This document shows positions 52,801-60,182 of a DNA stretch of 64,000 nt, piece by piece. The stretch comes from an uncultured Pelagimonas sp. (lineage in GTDB: Bacteria; Pseudomonadota; Alphaproteobacteria; Rhodobacterales; Rhodobacteraceae): positions 434,001 to 498,000 of the forward strand of contig NZ_CANMKO010000002.1 in NCBI RefSeq assembly GCF_947498515.1. The letters run 5' to 3'. The translations under genes were made by a program, and so were the position numbers. Numbering within the stretch: position 1 is the first letter of the stretch; every line of letters begins with the position of its first letter. The notes under the pieces were generated by a model, which saw only the letters and a program-made list of their open reading frames with translations, was not told the origin of the DNA and ran no database searches.

Positions 52801-53089
52801 CTTCAATATCCCCAAATTGAACCGCCAGGGTGGTTTGCCCTTCGCTCAACACCCAAAGGTAGCGCGCGCCAGGAACGCCGGGCATGAGCGCCGCGACATC
52901 GAGGCTCTCGGGCGCATCGGTGCGATAGCGCCAGCCGCCGGTGAAGTCGGCTGGCGCTGTGGCATCCGTCGTCGCCATAACTCGGATGGCATTGGCCCCG
53001 AGGTTCTGGAAAAACACCGCGCCGCTGACTGGCCCCGCAATCAGGACCGGCACACCAGCGGGTGCGGGAATGTCGCCTTTAAAGGCCAT
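52793..53089 (-). CDS. Small phage protein of unknown function
   Basis: ATG 53089 with GGAG ~9 nt upstream; 98 residues ('MAFKGDIPAPAGVPVLIAGP'). It is beta-rich ('SGAVFFQNLGANAIRVMATT', 'ARYLWVLSEGQTTLAVQFGD') with no signal or membrane segment. It overlaps the next gene by 8 bp, and its start follows the lipoprotein stop by 2 bp, so it is translationally coupled in the late operon. It may be a decoration or tail accessory protein; not recognised. Confidence 0.6.
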   Translation of the reverse strand: MAFKGDIPAPAGVPVLIAGPVSGAVFFQNLGANAIRVMATTDATAPADFTGGWRYRTDAPESLDVAALMPGVPGARYLWVLSEGQTTLAVQFGDIEDA

Positions 53090-53091
53090 GA

Positions 53092-53337
53092 CTAGCGCTC
53101 CTCTTTGGGACAGCTGCGCCAGTGGCACGACAGGATTGTGATCAGCAAAAGCCCGGTGTCGCGTGCTTCTTCAAACGTGCCATCGGCCAAGGCAGCGGCA
53201 TGGGCTTTGGCTGGCGTTTGCGCCGCATCCAGAATGGCGGCAGCCGCGCCTTGCGGGTTTTGCGGTTCATTGCGCCAGGTCGCGCAACCGCTGACGCTGA
53301 ACATCAGCAGCAACAGGCAAATCAGAGGTTTCATCAT
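53092..53337 (-). CDS. Outer-membrane spanin (Rz1-like lipoprotein)
   Basis: ATG 53337 (AAAGGGA upstream); 81 residues. A lipoprotein signal is clear ('MMKPLICLLLLMFSVSGCAT', lipobox SGC with Cys18). The mature part is short and contains 'NPQGAAAAILDAAQTPAKAH'. It overlaps the inner-membrane spanin gene in a different frame by ~70 bp, the classic Rz/Rz1 arrangement. It would disrupt the outer membrane at the last step of lysis. Confidence 0.8.
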   Translation of the reverse strand: MMKPLICLLLLMFSVSGCATWRNEPQNPQGAAAAILDAAQTPAKAHAAALADGTFEEARDTGLLLITILSCHWRSCPKEER

Positions 53338-53494
53338 CGATCCCTTTGCGAGTTTGAATGTAGGATTGGGTGCGCTGCAGATCGCGCGAGGTCTGATCGA
53401 GCGCGGCTTTCGTGCTCGCGCGATCGGAGCCAAGGGCAATGCCGATCGCGATCAACAGCAGTGGAATGGAGCCAAATAGAAGCCAGCGGATCAC
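53267..53494 (-). CDS. Inner-membrane spanin (Rz-like)
   Basis: GTG 53494 overlaps the endolysin stop as GTGA; an alternative GTG at 53521 would lie deeper in that gene. The product is 75 residues with an N-terminal membrane helix ('WLLFGSIPLLLIAIGIALG') and a coiled-coil-like periplasmic part ('TKAALDQTSRDLQRTQSYIQ', 'DDETSDLPVAADVQRQRLRD'). It pairs with the lipoprotein to fuse inner and outer membranes. Confidence 0.75.
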   Translation of the reverse strand: MIRWLLFGSIPLLLIAIGIALGSDRASTKAALDQTSRDLQRTQSYIQTRKGIDDETSDLPVAADVQRQRLRDLAQ

Positions 53495-53973
53495 CGGGCA
53501 GGTTCCAGCGATGACAGGCACAGCTTTTGCTCAGCGGCACGTCGGTTTGAAAGGCCCGGCACCACCCGGCCGCCTGCCCGATTCCAGCGCGGCAGCTCAT
53601 TGCAAGCCCCGACCAGATCACCAGCATTGGCCTTGCGCATCAGCGTGGAGCCACAGGCGGCGAATGTCCCGACATTGTAAGACCAGCTATAGAGCGCAAC
53701 CTTCATGCCCTGGGGCATCACCGCCTCGATGTCATTATCGATGCATTTGTTCAGACGCCCGGCAAAGGCTGCGACCTGCTCGCCAAGCATCTGATCACAC
53801 TGCGCTTTGGAGTAGTGATCACCGGGTTTCACGCCATGGGTTTCTCCATAGCAAACCGTCCAAACCCCAGTGATGTCGGGATAGGCCTTGGTGCGCAGCC
53901 CTTCCCAAGGCGCAATAAAAGAAACGGCCGCTGCGATGGCAGCGGCCGTTCCAGCCAGAACAGGTTTTTTCAT
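53491..53973 (-). CDS. Phage lysozyme-type endolysin (GH24 / SAR-like)
   Basis: A 160-residue protein. The N-terminus 'MKKPVLAGTAAAIAAAVSFI' is a weakly hydrophobic signal-anchor-release-like helix. Then the GH24 catalytic set follows: 'APWEGLRTKAYPDITGVWTV' (Glu of WEG; Asp/Thr further on) and 'CYGETHGVKPGDHYSKAQCD'. 'ALYSWSYNVGTFAACGSTLM' is the conserved core helix. It degrades peptidoglycan once released or activated in the periplasm. It sits between the holin and the spanin genes. Confidence 0.9.
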   Translation of the reverse strand: MKKPVLAGTAAAIAAAVSFIAPWEGLRTKAYPDITGVWTVCYGETHGVKPGDHYSKAQCDQMLGEQVAAFAGRLNKCIDNDIEAVMPQGMKVALYSWSYNVGTFAACGSTLMRKANAGDLVGACNELPRWNRAGGRVVPGLSNRRAAEQKLCLSSLEPAR

Positions 53974-53977
53974 GGGA

Positions 53978-54187
53978 CTATCCTTTGTTGCCGTATTTCA
54001 ATTCGATCTCGAGCCGGGCCAATCGGCGCATTTCTCGCTTGTGCAGCACGTTGGAGACATAGCCACCCACCGCGCAGAGACAGCCAACCACGGCCATCCA
54101 ATCGGTGAGCGTCAACGTCCCCGTCACCGCCATCACCGCCCCGCTCCATGTTGTGGAAGAGATCACCCCACCAACCTTGTCATCCAT
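53978..54187 (-). CDS. Holin-like membrane protein
   Basis: ATG 54187 has a near-perfect AGGAGG 9 nt upstream; 69 residues ('MDDKVGGVISSTTWSGAVMA'). Two hydrophobic stretches ('GAVMAVTGTLTLTDWMAVVG' and 'CLCAVGGYVSNVLH') are followed by a basic tail 'KREMRRLARLEIELKYGNKG', a class II holin layout. It would form membrane lesions timing lysis and starts the lysis cassette after the large tail gene. Confidence 0.8.
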   Translation of the reverse strand: MDDKVGGVISSTTWSGAVMAVTGTLTLTDWMAVVGCLCAVGGYVSNVLHKREMRRLARLEIELKYGNKG

Positions 54188-54276
54188 GTTCACACGCCTC
54201 CTTTTCCGGCTCAGCATCACGCCTCTTGCCGCTGTTGTGCCCGTCTCGGCCCAAGCCGTGTTGAACGGGCCTCGAA

Positions 54277-57200
54277 TTAGATGTCTGTTAGATCCGCTTC
54301 AGCTGTGCGCCCCGGTCCAAGCGCGCCGATCTGTGCGACGCGGAATCGCGCGGCCCCAGTGTCAGCCGTCTGCATCGCCGCCGTCCAAGTGAAGCTCGGC
54401 TGGTCGGTTTGATCCGTCCGGAGCACCGCGCCGGCCGCTGTCAAAATCTCGACCTGATAAAGCTCGCTGCTTTCAGAGACCGGCACCTCGCTCAGCGACC
54501 AGCTTTCTGAGGAAAACAACCGGTCACGACGCACCCAGCTCAGCTCGATGTCAGCGCCACTTGCCGTGGCTTTGAGATGCGTCGGCGCAAAGGGGATCAG
54601 ACCTGTGCCCTCGGGCGTGAAGGCCAACTCAGTCACTTTCGCTGCTGCGGAATAGCCCGAGACCTGCCAGTTTGTCGGCACGCCGATGTCAGCCATCGAG
54701 ATCGGCAAAGGCACCAAGTTTTCATCAAGCAGCACAATCATCGCCCCGGCCGCGATCACGTCAGGCATCAGCCATTCGGTGCCGCGCTGACCCCGTAGCA
54801 GATGGGACAGGCGATAGCGCCGCGTGCCAATCAACGCGACATGCCCGGCCTGCAGGATTTCCCAGTGGTCAGGCGCAACCTCGATCGCCAGCGCATTGGC
54901 CCCGGCGAATAGCTCTGCGTCCGAGACCGCCGTCAGGCTGCCTGACAGCAGCTCGATCTCAAAACTGTTCGCCTCGTCAAAGAGCCACAGCGGTCCAGCT
55001 GGCAGGTCGGTTTTCAGCACGCCGATCGAGGCATGGGTTTCCACCGTGGCGATCGAGGTGAAGCCATCCTCGGATGTGCTGCGACGAATGTCATAGCCAC
55101 CGCCCCATGGGTCCGCCCAAACAGCCGCAAAGGGGCGATGCGCTGGCACATCCTCATGGATTTGCGGCAGATCGAGAATACGCACCAATGGGGCCCCTTC
55201 GATCAGAGCGCGCGGTCGCATCTTGGTTTGCCGCGCCGCACCGGGCGGCATGTCATGCAGCTCAGGATCATGGCGCACCGCCTCAACCTTCAACGCATCA
55301 CCTTGGTTCAAACGCTGGATACGCCAACGCTCAAACCCATCGCGCTCAGGAAGCGAGATCACATCCCCGGCCCGCAGCGCCTGGCGGTTTGGTGGCAGGC
55401 TCAGGCTGATCGCCTCGCGCCCGACAATCTGCTCCCAAAACGCCACGCGGCAGCGTTGTTCCGCCCCACCCGACCATGTGGCCAGCATCATACTGGTGGC
55501 GCTTTCCCGCACGTTTTGTGCAGCCCCTTTGCGCTCCTCAACCGGCATCGCCTCATAGCCAGCCTGACTGTTCAGCACCGTCCATTTTAGCGCGCGGGCC
55601 AGTTCGGTTTCTTGCGCGCGGGTGATCTCAAAGGGATCATCCTCGCGACCATGCACCAGCTCGCCCAAGTGCAGCGGATGATGCGCCTGCTGATCGCGGC
55701 TGCGGAAGACAATCTTGCCGTCACTCTCCACCGCATCGATGCCAAAATACTGCGCCAGAACCGAGATCGAAGCCCGCGCACTCTCGATCGAGCCGATGTA
55801 ATAGCCATCAATGACCTGCCAGATTTCTGAGGTATCGATGCGCGCCAAATCCATGCCAGAGCGCGCGCAAAGCATCTGCAACAGATCCGCCACTGGCATC
55901 GCCCCTGCCCGCCCATTGAGCCAATGGCCACGATCATGGTTGGGGCCATCAGACCAGACATCCGACAGCGCCGGGAACCAGGGAAACGGCCGCGCATCCC
56001 AAGCCCAAGCTGCGCAGCGGCTGACATCAATCATCGGCCCAGCGTAAACGGATGAGACCGGGTTGTGCGCCGGATCATTCCAATAGCCAAGCACCGCCTC
56101 AAAGTAGCGCCGCTGGATCGCCTCATCACGCCGGCCGCGGGAGAAGTACGGCAGATAGCTCTCCGAGCCGCCATCTTCGAGATAAAAGACATTGGGTTGA
56201 TTGGTGCCTTTGTCGATGGCCGCGCAGCCGATTTCGGTGAAGGTGATTGGCTTGGACTGCGGCACCCAGGTACTGGCACTGGAGACCTCGATACCGCCAA
56301 TGCGATCAACATGTGGGTTCCCCCACCAGCCGCGCATGTTCTTGTTGGCAAAGACCCATGGCTTGCCCAAGCCATCGGTGATCGGCGTGCGGTTTTGAGC
56401 AGAGCGATCAGCTGCGCTGGCATAGTACCAATCGGCGTATTCGCCCCCCTCTATGCCCGCCTGTAGATAGTCGAGATCATAGATTGAATTGGCGATGCCG
56501 GCGTCGAGATGATCCGAGCCATCCCGCCAATCTGTGAGCGGCAGGTAATTGTCCACGCCAACAAAAGCGATGTTGGGATCAGACCACAGCGGATCGAGGT
56601 GGAAGAACACATCACTCGAGCCGTCATCAGGGCGATAGCTGTGATACTCCGACCAATCAGCGGCATAGCTGAGTTGAACACCGGGCAGGATTGCCGCGAC
56701 ATCTGCGGCCAGAGCAATCAACGCATCCACTGCTGGAAAGCTGTTCCCCGGTCCACGGATTTGCGTCAGCCCGCGCAGCTCAGACCCAATCAAAAAGGCT
56801 TCAACACCACCCGCGATCTGGCACAAAAACGCATTGTGCAGGATCATCCGGCGATAGCCCCAGTCATTGGGATCGCCGGAATAGGTGACGCTGTCGCCAC
56901 TGATGACAAAATCAGACGCTTGCGCCGTGCCAAAGAACGCCGCGACTTGATCAACAGCTGTTTGGCTCTGATCAACACTGCCAGCATAGCCCATCGACGG
57001 GCTGCAGGTGATGCGGCCGCGCCAGGGCATGTCGGGCTGTTCAACCGCACCGGCATTGTCGCTATAAGGATCAGGCAGGATGTTACCCTTTGGGATGTCC
57101 ATCATCACAAAGGGGTAAAACGTCACCGCTTTGCCCATCGCCACCAAGTGGCGCACGCCTTGGATCACCGCAAAATCCGCTGGCGTGCCGCCATAGTTGG

Positions 57201-58254
57201 CCGAGCCATCAAGCTTTTTGCTGACCTGATAAGCTTGCGAGCGCAACAGCCCACCAACAGTCCAGGTCGGTTCGCTGACCTTGGTGGCATGGTTCACGCC
57301 CGGCCGCACCAAACAGTCCCCCGCGCGCAGATCTGACCCGTACCAAGTCACCACCAGACTGACGCTTTCCACCTTCGGCAGATGTGCATTGAGCTGTTCC
57401 AGCGAGACCTCAAAATCCGTCGCGTCCCGGCGCGCGTGATTGACCTCAGGCGTGGAATGGCCCCGATTGAGCAAATCACTATCGAACCCCATGAGCTCAA
57501 AAGCATCACTGAAGACGTTCGATTGCGGCGTCTGATCGCTCATCACGTTCTCAGTGGCAAAGACGAATTCGCCATCCGGGATCATCGCCACCGCCTGTAG
57601 CTGACCTTCCATCGAAGTGCTGGATGTCGGGGCTTTGAACACCTCGATCGACATCTGCGGGATGGTTCCATAGTTGTGAACCGGGAAGTTTTCGAACACC
57701 ACATAGGCAATGCCGCGATAACCCGGCACCGGGCCTTGGGTCTTCTCAACGATCAGCGGATCAGGCTCTTGGGTTTCAGAGCCGTGATAAACCCGCAAAG
57801 TGAACTCATCACGTGAGACCTCTTCGCCCTCGATCCAAATTCGGCCAATGCCGGAGATCTCACCTTCGCAAAGTGCGGCCGCAAAATCCGCCCAATAGCG
57901 ATGGGTGATTTCTTTGACTTTCGGCTTTGGCCCACCCTTGCCACCACCGCGCGTTTTACTCTTGCGATCGTGCTCATAATCCGTCGCCCAAAGCAGCTGC
58001 ACCCCGCATTTCATCCGCCCATAGATGCGCGGGATCGCCTCGCCTTCGGTTGAGCTGGTGGCGGTCAGGTTTTCCAGCTTGGGCCCTTCAACCTTTTGCG
58101 CCGGTGCAAGGCTAGCCGCGACCCAATTGTCGACATAGGACCCAGCCATGCGGCCAACAGCTGTACCGATCGCCATGGCCGAGACGCCCAAAATGCTGCC
58201 CCCGATCGAGCCGCCAATCATCCCGCCAATGGCCCCCAATGCGATTGTCGCCAT
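54277..58254 (-). CDS. GTA TIM-barrel-like tail/host-specificity protein (g15-like)
   Basis: A 1325-residue protein; ATG 58254 is one base past the upstream stop. It begins with a glycine-rich hydrophobic segment ('MATIALGAIGGMIGGSIGGS'). The central TIM-barrel-like domain is visible in 'GVQLSYAADWSEYHSYRPDD', 'SDVFFHLDPLWSDPNIAFVG' and 'KPITFTEIGCAAIDKGTNQP'. The following hub domain and Fn3-like end ('ADIELSWVRRDRLFSSESW') are typical of the GTA orfg15 family. It probably forms the megatron/tail-tip that contacts the cell surface, though the receptor is unknown. Confidence 0.92.
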   Translation of the reverse strand: MATIALGAIGGMIGGSIGGSILGVSAMAIGTAVGRMAGSYVDNWVAASLAPAQKVEGPKLENLTATSSTEGEAIPRIYGRMKCGVQLLWATDYEHDRKSKTRGGGKGGPKPKVKEITHRYWADFAAALCEGEISGIGRIWIEGEEVSRDEFTLRVYHGSETQEPDPLIVEKTQGPVPGYRGIAYVVFENFPVHNYGTIPQMSIEVFKAPTSSTSMEGQLQAVAMIPDGEFVFATENVMSDQTPQSNVFSDAFELMGFDSDLLNRGHSTPEVNHARRDATDFEVSLEQLNAHLPKVESVSLVVTWYGSDLRAGDCLVRPGVNHATKVSEPTWTVGGLLRSQAYQVSKKLDGSANYGGTPADFAVIQGVRHLVAMGKAVTFYPFVMMDIPKGNILPDPYSDNAGAVEQPDMPWRGRITCSPSMGYAGSVDQSQTAVDQVAAFFGTAQASDFVISGDSVTYSGDPNDWGYRRMILHNAFLCQIAGGVEAFLIGSELRGLTQIRGPGNSFPAVDALIALAADVAAILPGVQLSYAADWSEYHSYRPDDGSSDVFFHLDPLWSDPNIAFVGVDNYLPLTDWRDGSDHLDAGIANSIYDLDYLQAGIEGGEYADWYYASAADRSAQNRTPITDGLGKPWVFANKNMRGWWGNPHVDRIGGIEVSSASTWVPQSKPITFTEIGCAAIDKGTNQPNVFYLEDGGSESYLPYFSRGRRDEAIQRRYFEAVLGYWNDPAHNPVSSVYAGPMIDVSRCAAWAWDARPFPWFPALSDVWSDGPNHDRGHWLNGRAGAMPVADLLQMLCARSGMDLARIDTSEIWQVIDGYYIGSIESARASISVLAQYFGIDAVESDGKIVFRSRDQQAHHPLHLGELVHGREDDPFEITRAQETELARALKWTVLNSQAGYEAMPVEERKGAAQNVRESATSMMLATWSGGAEQRCRVAFWEQIVGREAISLSLPPNRQALRAGDVISLPERDGFERWRIQRLNQGDALKVEAVRHDPELHDMPPGAARQTKMRPRALIEGAPLVRILDLPQIHEDVPAHRPFAAVWADPWGGGYDIRRSTSEDGFTSIATVETHASIGVLKTDLPAGPLWLFDEANSFEIELLSGSLTAVSDAELFAGANALAIEVAPDHWEILQAGHVALIGTRRYRLSHLLRGQRGTEWLMPDVIAAGAMIVLLDENLVPLPISMADIGVPTNWQVSGYSAAAKVTELAFTPEGTGLIPFAPTHLKATASGADIELSWVRRDRLFSSESWSLSEVPVSESSELYQVEILTAAGAVLRTDQTDQPSFTWTAAMQTADTGAARFRVAQIGALGPGRTAEADLTDI

Positions 58255-58255
58255 C

Positions 58256-58699
58256 TCAGGACACCCCGTTTTGTGCGAGATCAGGAAAGCGGAACACAAA
58301 GGCAATGCGCCCGCGCCATTCAACCGGCATGCGCATCTCGACCACGCCGCGCCGCTCATAGGCATGGATGATCATCCCCGGCCCGGATTGGAACGCGCAA
58401 TGTTTGGCGACCCTCATATGCGGCATGCGGAACAAGAGCACATCACCGGGCTGTCGATCTTGCAGCGAGACCTCATCCATGAAGCCCCGCACCGGATCCG
58501 CGATCAGCTCAACCGACCCCGCCTCGCCTGCATCGCGGGCATAGGGGCGCATATCCACAGGTTCTGGCCCAACCAACTCACGCCACACGCCACGCAACAG
58601 CCCAAGGCAATCACAGCCCGCACCTCTGAGTGAAGCCTGATCATGATAGGGCGTGCCAATCCAAGCCCGCGCCGCTTGCACAATCTCTTCCTGTCTCAC
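58256..58699 (-). CDS. NlpC/P60-type phage peptidase (g14-like)
   Basis: GTG 58699 overlaps the previous stop as GTGA; 147 residues ('MRQEEIVQAARAWIGTPYHD'). The papain-like NlpC/P60 core shows 'GAGCDCLGLLRGVWRELVG' (catalytic Cys in 'CDCLG') and 'MRVAKHCAFQSGPGMIIHAY' (His). It cleaves peptidoglycan cross-bridges during genome entry at the tail tip. It follows the GTA g14 position between the DUF2163 hub and the TIM-barrel protein. Confidence 0.9.
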   Translation of the reverse strand: MRQEEIVQAARAWIGTPYHDQASLRGAGCDCLGLLRGVWRELVGPEPVDMRPYARDAGEAGSVELIADPVRGFMDEVSLQDRQPGDVLLFRMPHMRVAKHCAFQSGPGMIIHAYERRGVVEMRMPVEWRGRIAFVFRFPDLAQNGVS

Positions 58700-59556
58700 A
58701 GCACTTTCCCCGTATTGGCACCGCCCTCGCTTGGCCGAATGAAGGGGGTTTCTGGCGGCGGAATATGCGGGCAGCCACGGAAGTTCACAGCGTTGTTAAA
58801 CACGGTGTGGCAAGTGTCGATCGATCCATCACAGCCACGTTGAAGCTCGAATGTATCGCCCGGCTCAATCGCAGCAGCAGGCGCTTCGACCATGACCAAC
58901 TCACCAGCGCGATGATCCAGCACATCACGGATCAGGCCAACATTGGCCCCGCTGGTCCAGGTCAATTGCCCGCGAGAGAACACCCCGTCAGCAAATCCTC
59001 CCAGCCCAGAGATCGTGAGCCGCCGCGCGCCGTTGCGCGCCACAACCTGCCCCTCGGCTGGTGCCCCAAGCATCACGCCGCATCGCGTATCGCCCAGCAC
59101 CGCATCACATTTGGGCTGGAATATCCGGCCAACCGGTTGTTGCAGCTCATGCGCCAGAGATCGCATTTCTGCTTCAAAGCTTTGCGTGCCGCGCCGCAGC
59201 TCACCAATGGCCCCGAGCCGCGCCAGGTATCTTTGATCCGGATCGGCCCAATTGACCCGCCAAATCTCAACCTCGGCCCCATCCCAAAGACCGGCGCGAA
59301 TATCCTCTTCGCGGATGCTATCCGAACTGATCGCCCCTTCGGCCGCGTGGCTATCCACCTCTAGCCCGGTGCCTTCACGCAACTCGGTTGGCGCAAACCC
59401 AGATTGCGGCTCATAGCTGACACCATCGAAAGCGATCTCTTCATCGAAATTGGTGAAGCCAAAGGTGGTTCCGTTTTGAAGCGCGACCCGCCAGCACACG
59501 CACATCGTCGTGGCGCGACCATCAAGATGCACCTGCAGATCATTGGGCAAAGACAT
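58696..59556 (-). CDS. DUF2163 baseplate hub protein (g13-like)
   Basis: ATG 59556 (preferred over TTG three bases up) overlaps the upstream stop by one base; 286 residues. 'MCVCWRVALQNGTTFGFTNF' and 'EEIAFDGVSYEPQSGFAPTE' are the DUF2163 entry. The four-cysteine part 'FQPKCDAVLGDTRCGVMLGA' and 'GCDGSIDTCHTVFNNAVNFR' with 'GCPHIPP' is the iron-sulfur-like C-terminal segment seen in GTA hubs. It is a structural baseplate component. Confidence 0.9.
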   Translation of the reverse strand: MSLPNDLQVHLDGRATTMCVCWRVALQNGTTFGFTNFDEEIAFDGVSYEPQSGFAPTELREGTGLEVDSHAAEGAISSDSIREEDIRAGLWDGAEVEIWRVNWADPDQRYLARLGAIGELRRGTQSFEAEMRSLAHELQQPVGRIFQPKCDAVLGDTRCGVMLGAPAEGQVVARNGARRLTISGLGGFADGVFSRGQLTWTSGANVGLIRDVLDHRAGELVMVEAPAAAIEPGDTFELQRGCDGSIDTCHTVFNNAVNFRGCPHIPPPETPFIRPSEGGANTGKVL

Positions 59557-60182
59557 CAAACACGCACCTCAATCAGTTGAATTTCACCAGCCGAGCCAAT
59601 CCATGTCGTCGACAATTGCACAGGCAAGCGATCGACATCGAACCGCACAGGAACCTCAAAGGCAAAACCGGCTGTGATCTGCGCGCCAGCCTCTGGAGCC
59701 GTGTCAAAACTCACCACTCCGGACGTCGCATCCACCGACCATCCCGTCGCTGGGGCCCCATCGACGGCGATTTGCACCGTGCCCGCGATCGGCTTGTTGA
59801 TCGCCCGCACCCATGATCCCAAAGCATCCGCATAAAGCTTGACCAGTTGGAAGCTGGTGACCGAGCCACCACCCGTTCCGATCACCTGATCGTTCGGTGA
59901 AATTGCCTGCATTGGCGGGCAGCTTTGAAAGTCGCTGTAGTCTTTGAACCGGAAGCCAAAGAGCTTGCCACCACGCGCTTCAAAGAAGGTTTTGAGCTCA
60001 TGCAGCTCATCGGCATCGCGATTGATCAGCGGCACTGAATAACGGCATCGGCTATTTCGGCGCGCCGAGTTGCGATGCTCAAACCCATTGCTGGTCTCAA
60101 CAATATTGACATGACGTTCCGGGCCGCCTTCAGCTTCAAGGCCAATGGCCACCGGAAAGCTCACCTCATGAAAGTCGCTCAT
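59556..60182 (-). CDS. DUF2460 distal tail protein (g12-like)
   Basis: A 208-residue protein. 'FHEVSFPVAIGLEAEGGPER', 'NSARRNSRCRYSVPLINRDA' and 'DELHELKTFFEARGGKLFGF' followed by 'RFKDYSDF' are DUF2460/TIGR02217 hallmarks. It corresponds to GTA g12 and forms the distal tail ring joining tube and hub. Its ATG overlaps the tape-measure stop as ATGA. Confidence 0.92.
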   Translation of the reverse strand: MSDFHEVSFPVAIGLEAEGGPERHVNIVETSNGFEHRNSARRNSRCRYSVPLINRDADELHELKTFFEARGGKLFGFRFKDYSDFQSCPPMQAISPNDQVIGTGGGSVTSFQLVKLYADALGSWVRAINKPIAGTVQIAVDGAPATGWSVDATSGVVSFDTAPEAGAQITAGFAFEVPVRFDVDRLPVQLSTTWIGSAGEIQLIEVRV

